36,812 nucleotides of DNA from Phycisphaerae bacterium (GTDB lineage Bacteria > Planctomycetota > Phycisphaerae > Sedimentisphaerales > Anaerobacaceae): contig JAUWAY010000024.1 in the NCBI GenBank assembly GCA_030601845.1, positions 1-36,812 on the forward strand, in the 5' to 3' direction. Below the pieces are notes generated by a model. It did no database searches, was not told the DNA's origin, and worked only from the letters and a program-made list of their open reading frames with translations. Position numbers and translations under genes: made by a program. This document shows positions 1 to 8,457 of the stretch, piece by piece (the first letter of the stretch is position 1; each line of letters opens with the position of its first letter).

Positions 1-3000
1 CCAAAATATACATTTCCATTAGCTGTCTGGTCCGCTCCGCTGCACCAGTCGTTGAGGGCATTACAATCGGCAAAAAGCCATTGAGCAACAAATTTACCGA
101 TATCAAGTATGTCCACGTCGTTGTCACAATCCAAATCGCCCGGCCTGCACACGTAGATGTCGATATCATCGTAGTATGAGGCGCCACCGTCAAAAGCGGT
201 CAGCAGCAGGGTGTATGCACCCCATTGCGAAAATGAAGCGTTTGTATCAATAACGCAGGGGTCGTCGAAGCTAACCTCACCCGGACCGTCAAGCTTGCTC
301 CAGTTCGTTGTTACTCCAATCGGAGCGCTACACGGGTCACAGGGGTCAATTTTCGGAAATCCATCATCGGTTACATTAGCATCAAGTACTGCAATCGACA
401 TCGGATAAATGCTCTGGTCTTGGCCGGCATTGACTTTAGGCGGATAGTTTGTCCCGATGAAACACTGAACTTTGCCGTTTTGCAGTGAGATATAAAGCCG
501 GCCATTGGCGGCAATCATACCGTCCCACACCGGTGGGGATTCAAGGTTGTATTCGGCTATTTTGTTGCCGTCAGCAATAGATACAGCCCACAACAAAGCG
601 CCGTCCTGGCCTTCAAAGAGAGCATCCTGTTGGGCCAGTTTCGTCGGTGTGTTCGGGTCGTAATTCGGCTCACAGGGGTCACGAAGCCACCAGACGTACG
701 CTACCTCCTCATCGACCACATCTTCCGGGCCGGCAACGAACAGTGTCTTATCGGCCAAAACCATAGCACGAGCCAGAAGCGGCACCGACTCGTTAATCCA
801 GTGGTAGTCAACGCTCCCAGGTTCAGCCTCCTTGGCTGCCGCAAAAAGCCGGTACTCTAATGGTGTTGAGTTACGCAGGTACTGAGGGTCCCGCGCATAG
901 CCATAGACTCTGGAGTCATCAAACGCAAGAATGCGGCCGTATGGGGCGTTCTTGCCGGCCTTGAACCACCCGCCCCAGCCCTCCTCGTTATCTTTGCCAT
1001 AGATCCAGTAAGTCCGGTGAAACCACGTGTCATCCAGAAGACCGGTGGGACAGAACAGATGCGCTCCTTCACCATACTGGTCAGTGACGTCGATGCGGTC
1101 AAGCCCCTGGCGAATACCCTGCAAGTCGAAGCGCTGTGCTCTCATATAGATGCTTTCTCCATCACTTGACAGAATATCCGGAAGCGCAACCGGCATCCTC
1201 TTTTTCACCATTCTTGTTTGCAGGTTCTCGCCGGTATCGGGGTCGCGGTCGTCAAGAACGTTCTCGGAGATTTTGGCCCCTGTTACCGGGTCAAGCCGCA
1301 GGAGACGAAGCCCGCCGTCTAAGAACATCATTCTTCCTGCGATACAGTAAACTTCATCATTTTGTATAAGGACGCTTCCATTCAGCGGCCAGACGGATTC
1401 GACCTGTTCGAATGAAGTCATTTTAAGGTTCTCCGGTGCCGCCTGGAAACGCCAGATAAGAGCGCCGTCAGCAGCGCGAAGACAATATACATAACCGTCG
1501 GCGCATCCGAAAATGACCCTACCCTTGTAAATACTTGGTGGTGAATCCACTCGGCCACCGGCCATGTAACTCCACAGCGGCCAACCATCTGATTCATCTA
1601 AGGCATAAACAGTATGCAGGTCCACAGAAGCAACATAAACCCTGCCATTGGCAATCACGGGACTGGTCAGCTTGCCCTCAAGCTCTCTTTGCCATAACGG
1701 TTTCAAATCAGCGGGGACAAGCGATTGAGTGTATCCGCTCCTGTTCGGGTCACACCGGTATGTGGGCCAATCCTCTGCTCCAGGTGGTGCCGAGTTCGGC
1801 TCGTCGTAGGCCGGACCGAGCTGGAGTCTTTGCTCGTCCGGCGGGGCCTGTGGGTATTCCGGGTCTGAATGCGCAGAAGCCACCGCGCATAATCCAAACA
1901 GCTTCGACTGCAAGTAGCAGGCACAATTATGGGGTGGCGTGTAAATCAGGCCGTTACAGGGCATAATGCCATACAAACAGCCTCCCCGAATCCAGTGGTG
2001 AACCTCCCAGTGCTGCTCCGCTGTGGGGTCAACGAACTCGATTCCCATTCTCGACGTCAGAAGGTACCGGTCGGTGGCCTTGATACGATGACATCTATGA
2101 TGCATCCAACTGGCACTAACATCGAGCTCAAAGCCGGTCTTCTCGCCCGTTTGCGGGTCCCATCCTGTAAAGTAACCCGAATCACCACCGCCTGCTATTG
2201 CTGCAACCCACGCCTTACCATCGACAACGGTAAGGTCATACGGACAATTGTGCCCGGTTTTGGCGTGGCTGTCGGGTGTCCACTTTATAGTGCCGTCCTC
2301 CGTCGAAAGCGCTGTCAACGTAAGGTTCGGGTCTCCACCCTCGAACAGGACAACGTCATCGTACACGACGAGCGTCGGCCCAAATTTGCACGGCATAGGC
2401 GACCACCTTGGTACCGGTACCGACTGCCACCGCTCACTGCCGTCAGTTCGATCCAGGCAGATAATCCTCTCGCCATTATGGAAATACACACTATTCGCAT
2501 CGACTGCCAGTGAAAGGGGTGCTACACAATTCGGCTCCTGCCACAAAACATCGTTCGTATCCGTCCGGATGGCCATAATCCAGCGATTTGTCTCATCCCA
2601 CGGAAAATCATCCTCCACACCGCTTTTGTTTTGACGCGCATATTCGAGCCATCCCGTTATGTTTGGATCGTCCTTAACCACCAGAAACAGAACGCCATCC
2701 GAATAAATTATCTCTTCGGTCATCTCTGTGTCCAGATATGTCTGGATAGTCTCACCCGTGGCTGCGTCAAGCTCACTGAGCCCAGTGCCATCAAGTCCGA
2801 GCGTGACATAGACCCTTTCTCCGGCGGCTACCAGCCGACGCGGAAGCAAAGCCGGGCCACTCTTGAGAGGCCACAGTTGGGGCGCCCATGAGGCAATCGA
2901 CCTTCTCCAGAGGATAGTTCCGTTGAATGCGTCACGCGCATACAGCGACCATTTCGATGGGAACTGAACAGAGGCCTTCGAGCCTTCATCGACGATATAA

Positions 3001-3632
3001 AAGATACGCCCGCCTGCCGAGACACACACACTCATACTGGCCATGTGGTCGTGATGCCGCGACCACATCGGGCTTCCGAGCCATTGGAAGCGGCGAGGCG
3101 GCCCGACGACTGTATCATGGCAGACAGCATTATTGCTTGGGTCATACAGGTAATGCGTCCACTCGTCAATCTCAGCCGGACGTGGCTTGACCGTTTTGGT
3201 CCACGTCTCGCCACTTTTGATATACGCCACGCCCTCGGGACACAGCACCCGCATCACCTCATCCATCGAAATCCCGCCGAGGTTCTCAGAGACCACAAGA
3301 TTGACGAGGTTATCAATATATGGCAAGCTGTCACCTAAAAGCCTGTCGGCTGTCACTGGACCGTAGAGGCCCTGTGAGTGAATATATGCACGGGCCGTCT
3401 CGACGTTAACTGAACTCGTATCCAGACCTTGAACCAGGTAGCTATCATTAGCATGCAGTGCAGTCGTCAGCGTTCCGTCGCCGCAACCGATATGGACAAT
3501 TAGTCCGCCCTTGATACCTGTGGTCTCAAGGATATCGTTGGCATCCGGCTCCTGAGCTTTCGCAACCGAAAACATGCAGAAAATTGCCAAAAGGCAGACA
3601 AACATTGCATAGAATCGACTTGTTCTGTTCAT
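1..3632 (-). CDS. Exported PQQ-like beta-propeller protein with N-terminal methyltransferase-like domain and C-terminal dockerin-like repeat (3' end cut by window edge)
   Basis: One reading frame stays open from an ATG at 3632 (GGAG ribosome site just upstream) to the left edge, about 1210 codons. I translated both ends and a central part; the rest rests on the absence of competing in-frame stops. Residues 1-26 form a signal peptide ending in VAKA. Residues about 40-50 read IVHIGCGDGT, the SAM-binding motif I of class I methyltransferases, and the segment to about 130 fits a Rossmann fold. Propeller-type repeats follow with many W-containing blades (GTILWRR, GSERWQS, GALIWRF). Near residue 618 DWPTYRCDPNRSG marks the start of a second propeller block, a motif common in planctomycete PQQ proteins. 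The C-terminus holds a PKD-like domain (about 1030-1150) and a dockerin-like segment with DLDCDNDVDILD. It is probably secreted or surface-attached. Substrate and activity are unknown; the fold assignments are firmer than any function. Confidence 0.85.
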   Translation of the reverse strand, partial: MNRTSRFYAMFVCLLAIFCMFSVAKAQEPDANDILETTGIKGGLIVHIGCGDGTLTTALHANDSYLVQGLDTSSVNVETARAYIHSQGLYGPVTADRLLGDSLPYIDNLVNLVVSENLGGISMDEVMRVLCPEGVAYIKSGETWTKTVKPRPAEIDEWTHYLYDPSNNAVCHDTVVGPPRRFQWLGSPMWSRHHDHMASMSVCVSAGGRIFYIVDEGSKASVQFPSKWSLYARDAFNGTILWRRSIASWAPQLWPLKSGPALLPRRLVAAGERVYVTLGLDGTGLSELDAATGETIQTYLDTEMTEEIIYSDGVLFLVVKDDPNITGWLEYARQNKSGVEDDFPWDETNRWIMAIRTDTNDVLWQEPNCVAPLSLAVDANSVYFHNGERIICLDRTDGSERWQSVPVPRWSPMPCKFGPTLVVYDDVVLFEGGDPNLTLTALSTEDGTIKWTPDSHAKTGHNCPYDLTVVDGKAWVAAIAGGGDSGYFTGWDPQTGEKTGFELDVSASWMHHRCHRIKATDRYLLTSRMGIEFVDPTAEQHWEVHHWIRGGCLYGIMPCNGLIYTPPHNCACYLQSKLFGLCAVASAHSDPEYPQAPPDEQRLQLGPAYDEPNSAPPGAEDWPTYRCDPNRSGYTQSLVPADLKPLWQRELEGKLTSPVIANGRVYVASVDLHTVYALDESDGWPLWSYMAGGRVDSPPSIYKGRVIFGCADGYVYCLRAADGALIWRFQAAPENLKMTSFEQVESVWPLNGSVLIQNDEVYCIAGRMMFLDGGLRLLRLDPVTGAKISENVLDDRDPDTGENLQTRMVKKRMPVALPDILSSDGESIYMRAQRFDLQGIRQGLDRIDVTDQYGEGAHLFCPTGLLDDTWFHRTYWIYGKDNEEGWGGWFKAGKNAPYGRILAFDDSRVYGYARDPQYLRNSTPLEYRLFAAAKEAEPGSVDYHWINESVPLLARAMVLADKTLFVAGPEDVVDEEVAYVWWLRDPCEPNYDPNTPTKLAQQDALFEGQDGALLWAVSIADGNKIAEYNLESPPVWDGMIAANGRLYISLQNGKVQCFIGTNYPPKVNAGQDQSIYPMSIAVLDANVTDDGFPKIDPCDPCSAPIGVTTNWSKLDGPGEVSFDDPCVIDTNASFSQWGAYTLLLTAFDGGASYYDDIDIYVCRPGDLDCDNDVDILDIGKFVAQWLFADCNALNDWCSGADQTANGNVYF

Positions 3633-4101
3633 AACATCTCCTTATCATCAACGAGCATAACATCGGAATCGTTGGAAAATTCTATCAAGAATTTACCATT
3701 TTATTGTACTAAAGAAACCCTGCTTCGTCAACTGAATAATACTATGCGTTTGTCCGTCTTAATTCAACGGTCAACCCAGCCCACAGTATCTCCCGGAACG
3801 CCTTATAAAACAGACGATACGCTTGTAATTTGCCTTAAAATCCCTTGCCCTACTCCGATAGCCTATCAGCTTGAGTTTGGCCATTTTAGACTACTGAAAC
3901 CTCGCTCACGTGGGTTTCACAGAAAATCCTGGGCCGATCTAAGCTTTTTTTGTCAAAAACTTCGCCGAAACCCTTTTTTAGGCTTGCGAAAACTCAGGTC
4001 TTCTCAGGCTCTACTCCCCTATCAAAACCCTTGAAAAAACGTGCGCTATTGACCTACTCTATGTTTCGTAAGGTTGTAGAGATTTGATACCCCTACCTGC
4101 C
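3633..4101. other. 469-bp stretch without a supported gene
   Basis: This is the 5' side of the minus-strand propeller gene and the outer flank of the element remnant. An open frame on the plus strand (3672-4034) has no ribosome site, no recognisable domain and a composition rich in R, L, S and P, so I do not accept it. I found no tRNA, no clear intrinsic terminator and no riboswitch I can name. It probably contains the promoter and leader of the propeller gene plus degraded element sequence. Confidence 0.5.
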
Positions 4102-4572
4102 TTACGACTTCAGAAGCATTTTGCTGACAGAAAGGCCGTGCGTCATTTGTTGCTCAAGGGCTTGCAGCTTCCTTGCCTTTTTTGTGGGTTTGCCTTTATA
4201 TGTCCACTGCTTGATTTGTTTGTACAGCTTTTCTATCCACCCATCCAGTTTCAACGGATAATATATGCCCCCACATCTTGCAAAGTGTGACTCATTCCTG
4301 CTCTCATAGGACAGATTATAACAATGCCGACAACCGAAATATGCTACACCGGGTGCTTTATAAAGCTTTGCTACTTTCCTGCCACAATAAACGCCATCTA
4401 CACTAAGAGAGCAGATAAACCAATATCGCACACCGCCGAAGTTACAAGGGGTAGTTGTAAGCTGAATCTTATAGTCATAATCGGTCTTTTCTCCGGTGTG
4501 GCGGTCGGTAACCGTATAATAGAACCTTGCATATCTTTCGTCCTCTGTAACGGATACAGCTATTGTATTTGA
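4102..4572 (-). pseudogene. C-terminal fragment of a zinc-ribbon element protein (5' end missing)
   Basis: The frame is open from just after a stop at 4573-4575 to a stop at 4102. The first ATG (4431) lies in the middle of what looks like a continuous domain: upstream residues ERYARFYYTVTDRHTGEK and GGVRYWFIC run smoothly into it but have no start codon. From the ATG, four cysteines (7, 16, 34, 37; the last pair as CRHC) make a zinc ribbon, followed by a basic helical tail. Similar proteins occur as conserved hypotheticals in integrated elements; that is recalled and not searched. It looks truncated at the N-terminus by a deletion that joined it to the neighbouring fragment. Confidence 0.6.
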
Positions 4573-4657
4573 CTATGACCTTGCCTTCCGGGGTTTTCAC
4601 ACCACCCTTTTGGGCATTCTTTTTGTTGGCTTGCAACTGCTTTTCTGATACGGTCAT
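4475..4657 (-). pseudogene. N-terminal fragment of a small element protein fused out of frame
   Basis: The ORF starts at an ATG at 4657 with a good ribosome site (AAGGAG) and follows the stop of the 72-residue ORF by 2 bp. Residues 1-32 (MTVSEKQLQANKKNAQKG, then KTPEGK) match a recurrent N-terminus of small conserved proteins in bacterial genomes. Residues 33-60 are rich in R, K and Y and are simply the alternate frame of the zinc-ribbon fragment. The switch near 4560 marks a deletion junction between two formerly separate genes. It may still be translated as a 60-residue peptide, but is unlikely to be functional. Confidence 0.55.
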
Positions 4658-4659
4658 CT

Positions 4660-4878
4660 TTAATCTCCTTGAATATAAGTTTGGACTAACGCTTTGATCG
4701 CGGCTTTGATGTGTTCTGGTAGTTCCGACCAAACAGCTACGATTTCAGCAAGTTCAGGGGGCGGGTTTTTCAGCTCATTTCCAGGTGTTTTCGGGTTGTT
4801 CTTGTAAGATGGCCTGTAAGCGGAAGTTTTTGCTTGCTTTAAGTCTTTTTCGTTGCTAGAATTACGTTTTTGAAGCAT
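4660..4878 (-). CDS. Small element-encoded protein of unknown function (72 aa)
   Basis: I chose the ATG at 4878 because everything upstream in this frame is antisense to the tRNA fragment (giving the familiar spurious ARQDSNLRP peptide). The protein is a charged N-terminus followed by a compact helical C-terminus (ELAEIVAVW, LPEHIKAAIKALVQT). The pattern of a short proline-rich linker plus an amphipathic 'LPEHIKAAI' helix recurs in small ORFs next to tRNA-inserted elements; this comes from memory. It abuts the following fragment with only 2 bp between them, as in an operon. Function unknown; it could be a regulatory accessory of the element. Confidence 0.5.
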   Translation of the reverse strand: MLQKRNSSNEKDLKQAKTSAYRPSYKNNPKTPGNELKNPPPELAEIVAVWSELPEHIKAAIKALVQTYIQGD

Positions 4879-4880
4879 CG

Positions 4881-4923
4881 GTTTCCTAACCGGAGGTCGC
4901 AGGTTCGAGTCCTGCCGGGCGTA
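4881..4923 (+). other. 3' fragment of tRNA-Arg(CCU), putative attachment site
   Basis: The sequence contains an anticodon loop with CCT (TTCCTAA), a perfect 5-bp T-arm (GCAGG / CCTGC around TTCGAGT, 4899-4915) and an acceptor 3' strand CGGGCGT with discriminator A. Upstream bases do not provide a D-arm or the matching 5' acceptor strand, and the anticodon stem pairs poorly on its 5' side, so this is not a working tRNA. Identity from the anticodon loop to the 3' end is the typical core left by tyrosine-recombinase insertion into tRNA genes. Confidence 0.75.
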
Positions 4924-5014
4924 GTTTTTTAATGGCTTGAGATGCAAAAGCTTATTGGCGGCTAATGAATTCTAAGGATTTCTATTCTGTGGAAATTGCA
5001 TAAGGAGAAAGTGC

Positions 5015-6916
5015 ATGGTCAAGAAAACAAGGAGAGAATTTCTAAAGACCACTGGCCTAGGAGCGGCCCTGCTCATTCCGGGATGCACGAGAGCTGCAAA
5101 TCTGTTTGCCGGCGGGACTGGCAAGGCCAAACCCAACATTCTTTGGATTTGTGGCGAGGACATGTCCTGCAATTGGGGTTGCTATGGTGAGACTACTATT
5201 CGGACTCCGAACGTCGACCGCCTGGCCGGTGAAGGAGCCCTGTTCAAGCGGGCCTTTGTAACCTGTCCGGTCTGTTCACCCAGCCGGTCGGCTGTGATTA
5301 CCGGGATGTACCAGACTACCATTGGCGCCCACCACCACCGCAGCTCGCGCGGCGAGAACAAGATATACCTGCCCAAACACGTCAAGCTTCTGCCCGAGTA
5401 CTTCAAAGAGGCAGGCTATTTCACCTCGAACGGCGGCAAGCTTGCGCGGACGCGGGCTTTTCCCAACAGCGATAAGATACTCGGTAAAACCGACTACAAT
5501 TTTGTCCGGGACCCTGGCATCTATGACGCTAATGACTGGAAAGACCGCAAACCCGGCCAGCCGTTCTTTGCACAGATTCAACTGCGAGGCGGCAAGTACC
5601 GCAGCGTGGAGGTTCCTGAGCCGGTTGAACCCGGCAGAGTGAAACTGCCACCGTATTATCCCGACCATCCGGTGCTGCGTGAGGACTGGGCGCAGTACCT
5701 CAACTCTGTTATCAATCTTGACATTCAGGTCGGCCAAATCCTCCAACGCCTCGAAGACGAAGGCGTCGCCGACAACACCATCGTGATTTTGTGGACCGAC
5801 CATGGTATCAGCCACGTGCGTGGCAAGCAGTTTCTCTATGACGAAGGTATGCACGTTCCGCTTATTATGCGCTGGCCCGGGGTAATCAAGCCCGGCACGG
5901 TGCGCAACGACCTGGTCAGCCAGATCGATATCGCGGCCACCTCGTTGTATATGGCTGGCATTGATGTACCGGTGCATATTGAAGGTCGGCCCCTGTTCGG
6001 CCCGGACTATAAACCGCGTGATTACATTATCGCCGCTCGTGACCGTTGTGACGAAACCCTTGAGTGCATCCGATGCGTGCGCGACCGGCACTATAAGTAC
6101 ATTCGAAACTACTACCCCAACCGCTCTCATGCCCAGCCAAACCAATACAAAGATGGAAAACTGATAATGCAAACTATGCGACGGCTATTCGCTGAGGGCA
6201 AACTAAAGGCCATACAGGCACGCGTCTTTGCACCCACCCGGCCGGTCGAGGAACTGTATGACCTGCAGAACGACCCGCACGAGATTCGTAACCTTGCTGA
6301 TTCACCCAAACATCAGGATACACTTAAGCGTTTGCGTGGGGTCCTGGTTAAGTGGATGAGTGAGACGAAGGACCTGGGCTTGGTTCCGGAGCCGGAGCTT
6401 GAGGAACTGGCTAAAAAGTATGACAGCAGGTATGCCATTCTCCGGCGGAGGGAAAACAAAGACCTTATCAAACAAATATTAAAAGTTATTGAGCTTGGTG
6501 AGCAGGGCAAGATGGCGGTAGGCAAGCTCATCAAGGCGATGGAAGACAAACGGCCGTCGGTTCGCTGGTGGGCGGCAAGAAAGCTGGGCAATCTGGGCAA
6601 CGAGGCAAAAGTAGCCAGAGATGTATTGACCGGCGCATTGAAGGACAGCTCGGCCGGCGTGCGTGTTGCTTCTGCTCTGGCACTTTGTAAGATGGATAGA
6701 CAAGACAAGGCCTTGCCTGTTTTGCTGAGTGAATTGAAAAACAGCGATGAGGTGGTACGCCACTATGCAGCCCTGGCGCTGGAAGATATCGGCGAAAAAG
6801 CTTACCCCGCTCTTGAAGCCTTAAAAGCTGCCAGGGATGACAAGTATGACTATGTCCAGCGTATTGCAAACCGTCTCGTGAGTGTTTTGCAGGAGACGAG
6901 CCACTTGGGATTATGA
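5015..6916 (+). CDS. Tat-exported sulfatase lipoprotein with C-terminal HEAT-like repeats
   Basis: This is a type I sulfatase (formylglycine-dependent) hydrolysing sulfate esters outside the cytoplasm. The start at 5015 is preceded by AAGGAG. Residues 5-11 (TRREFLK) form a Tat twin-arginine motif, and IPGC at 21-24 is a plausible lipobox. The active site CSPSR is at 87-91 with Cys87 as the residue to be converted to formylglycine. The first metal-binding motif is GED (47-49) instead of the more usual ADD. TDHG and the MRWPG segment complete the sulfatase core. After about residue 490, three to four helical repeats (RPSVRWWAARKLG; SAGVRVASALAL; EVVRHYAALALE) resemble HEAT repeats, which makes the protein about 130-150 residues longer than its neighbours. 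First gene of a three-sulfatase run, 21 bp from the next. The substrate cannot be read from sequence. Confidence 0.92.
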   Translation: MVKKTRREFLKTTGLGAALLIPGCTRAANLFAGGTGKAKPNILWICGEDMSCNWGCYGETTIRTPNVDRLAGEGALFKRAFVTCPVCSPSRSAVITGMYQTTIGAHHHRSSRGENKIYLPKHVKLLPEYFKEAGYFTSNGGKLARTRAFPNSDKILGKTDYNFVRDPGIYDANDWKDRKPGQPFFAQIQLRGGKYRSVEVPEPVEPGRVKLPPYYPDHPVLREDWAQYLNSVINLDIQVGQILQRLEDEGVADNTIVILWTDHGISHVRGKQFLYDEGMHVPLIMRWPGVIKPGTVRNDLVSQIDIAATSLYMAGIDVPVHIEGRPLFGPDYKPRDYIIAARDRCDETLECIRCVRDRHYKYIRNYYPNRSHAQPNQYKDGKLIMQTMRRLFAEGKLKAIQARVFAPTRPVEELYDLQNDPHEIRNLADSPKHQDTLKRLRGVLVKWMSETKDLGLVPEPELEELAKKYDSRYAILRRRENKDLIKQILKVIELGEQGKMAVGKLIKAMEDKRPSVRWWAARKLGNLGNEAKVARDVLTGALKDSSAGVRVASALALCKMDRQDKALPVLLSELKNSDEVVRHYAALALEDIGEKAYPALEALKAARDDKYDYVQRIANRLVSVLQETSHLGL

Positions 6917-6937
6917 ATAGGTACGAAGGAGAAAGAA

Positions 6938-8395
6938 ATGAAGACACTTAGTTACACACGTCGCGATTTTTTGAAGACAATGGGGTTTACGGCAGCCTCG
7001 GCGGGAGCTTTTTCGCTGTTGCCGGGCTGTGTTAGTGCAAGCCGAACAGCGACAGCAAAAGGAAAACAGCCAAACATCATTTTTATCCTCGCCGACGACC
7101 TTGGCTACGGGGACCTGGGATGCTATGGCCAGAAGAGAATCAAGACGCCGAACATTGACCGGATGGCGGCAGAGGGAATGCGGTTCACACAGCATTATGC
7201 CGGCAGCACGGTTTGTGCACCATCGCGGTGTGTGCTGATGACGGGGCTGCATACCGGGCATTGCCTGGTCCGTGGTAACCAGGAGGTCAAACCCATGGGC
7301 CAGCTGCCGCTGCTGCCGGAGACTGTTACTGTTGCCAAGCTCTTAAAAAAGGCCGGCTACAGCACCGCCCTGATTGGCAAGTGGGGCCTGGGCGCACCGG
7401 ATTCGGTAGGTATCCCCAATAAACAGGGCTTCGACTATTTCTACGGTTACCTGTGCCAGCGACACGCCCACAACTACTATCCTGAGTTCCTTTTCCGCAA
7501 CGAAGAAAGAGTCCCGCTGAAGGGTAATAAGGTCGCTGAGCCCCGGCCAGATGGTGCCGGTGTGGCCGTCAGGCGGGCCCAGTATTCCCACGACCTGCTC
7601 GCCAAGGATGGCCTGGCTTTTGTCGAGCGCAACAAGGACAAACCCTTTTTCCTGTACCTGGCCTATACGATTCCACACGCCAACAACGAGGCCGGCCAGA
7701 AGGGTATGGAAGTACCATCCCTTGAGCCTTATGCCAACAAGAGCTGGCCCGAGCCGCAGAAAGGCCACGCTGCAATGATTACCCGGATGGACGGCGACAT
7801 CGGCAGGTTGCTGGCAAAGCTCAAAGACCTTGGCCTCGACGATGATACGCTTGTGATGTTCACCAGCGACAACGGCCCGCACCAGGAAGGCGGTGCCGAC
7901 CCTAACTTTTTCAAAAGCCCCGGCCCACTGCGAGGTATCAAACGCGACCTCTACGAAGGCGGCATTCGAGTGCCGATGCTCGCTCGCTGGCCGGGGAAGA
8001 TAAAACCCGGCTCGGTCAGCGACCATATCTCGGCCTTCTGGGATTTTCTTCCGACCGCAACGGAACTGGCGGGTGTAAGACCGCCGGAAAATATCGATGG
8101 TATCTCGATGGTGTCGACCCTGCTGGGCCAGCCTGAAAAGCAAAAAAAGCACAAGTTTTTATACTGGGAATTCAATCCCCGGGGCACGCAGGCAGTCCGA
8201 ATGGGCAACTTCAAGGCCGTTCGATACGGCACAAAAGGCAAGCTGGAACTTTACAACCTCAAGACCGATTTAGGTGAGAAGCACAACGTCGCCGGGCAGC
8301 ATCCCGAAATCGTCGCAAAGATTGCCAGATACCTAAAGACCGCGCGTACCTCTTCGAAACACTTTCCTATGCCGGAGACCGCAAAGCAAAGATAG
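6938..8395 (+). CDS. Tat-exported arylsulfatase-like sulfatase lipoprotein
   Basis: A second type I sulfatase, 485 residues, of usual length. It has a Tat motif TRRDFLK (7-13) and a lipobox-like LLPGC ending at Cys31. Metal ligands lie in ADD (52-54) and the active site CAPSR is at 93-97. The C-terminal part has TSDNG, the EGGIRVPMLARWPG block and the ELYNLKTD segment typical of arylsulfatase-like families. The ribosome site AAGGAG lies just ahead of the ATG. Spacing of 21 bp and 62 bp to its neighbours suggests co-transcription. It probably acts in the periplasm or at the surface on a sulfated sugar; the S1 subfamily was not resolved. Confidence 0.93.
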   Translation: MKTLSYTRRDFLKTMGFTAASAGAFSLLPGCVSASRTATAKGKQPNIIFILADDLGYGDLGCYGQKRIKTPNIDRMAAEGMRFTQHYAGSTVCAPSRCVLMTGLHTGHCLVRGNQEVKPMGQLPLLPETVTVAKLLKKAGYSTALIGKWGLGAPDSVGIPNKQGFDYFYGYLCQRHAHNYYPEFLFRNEERVPLKGNKVAEPRPDGAGVAVRRAQYSHDLLAKDGLAFVERNKDKPFFLYLAYTIPHANNEAGQKGMEVPSLEPYANKSWPEPQKGHAAMITRMDGDIGRLLAKLKDLGLDDDTLVMFTSDNGPHQEGGADPNFFKSPGPLRGIKRDLYEGGIRVPMLARWPGKIKPGSVSDHISAFWDFLPTATELAGVRPPENIDGISMVSTLLGQPEKQKKHKFLYWEFNPRGTQAVRMGNFKAVRYGTKGKLELYNLKTDLGEKHNVAGQHPEIVAKIARYLKTARTSSKHFPMPETAKQR

Positions 8396-8457
8396 ATAAA
8401 AGGCAAGGATGAAAAAAATACAGAAGCCAAATAAGATCGCAATTAGAGGGGAACATT

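Larger units (their letters stand above)
4102..4923. mobile_element. Remnant end of a tRNA-Arg(CCU)-targeted integrative element
   Basis: The segment carries, in order from the attachment site leftwards on the minus strand, a 72-residue small ORF, the N-terminal part of a small conserved protein and the C-terminal part of a zinc-ribbon protein. It ends at 4923 in the 3' half of a tRNA-Arg gene. A tRNA 3' fragment without its 5' half is the usual scar of integrase-mediated insertion. No integrase is visible here, so the element is either decayed or continues to the left of the window. Because the fragment is on the plus strand, the reconstituted tRNA should lie further left. Confidence 0.6.

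Noticed and set aside
1535-2513. Plus-strand frames within the first 3.6 kb
   Set aside because: They overlap the minus-strand propeller gene, which shows repeats, signal peptide and conserved motifs.
3672-4034. 120-codon plus-strand frame upstream of the element remnant
   Set aside because: No ribosome site, no domain, composition not gene-like.
4840-4923. Complete tRNA-Arg
   Set aside because: No D-arm or 5' acceptor strand; only the 3' half is present.
4879-4947. N-terminal extension of the small element ORF including ARQDSNLRP
   Set aside because: It is the antisense of the tRNA fragment, a classic spurious peptide.
5276-6172. 298-codon antisense frame in the first sulfatase
   Set aside because: Shadow of the sulfatase reading frame, no recognisable motif.
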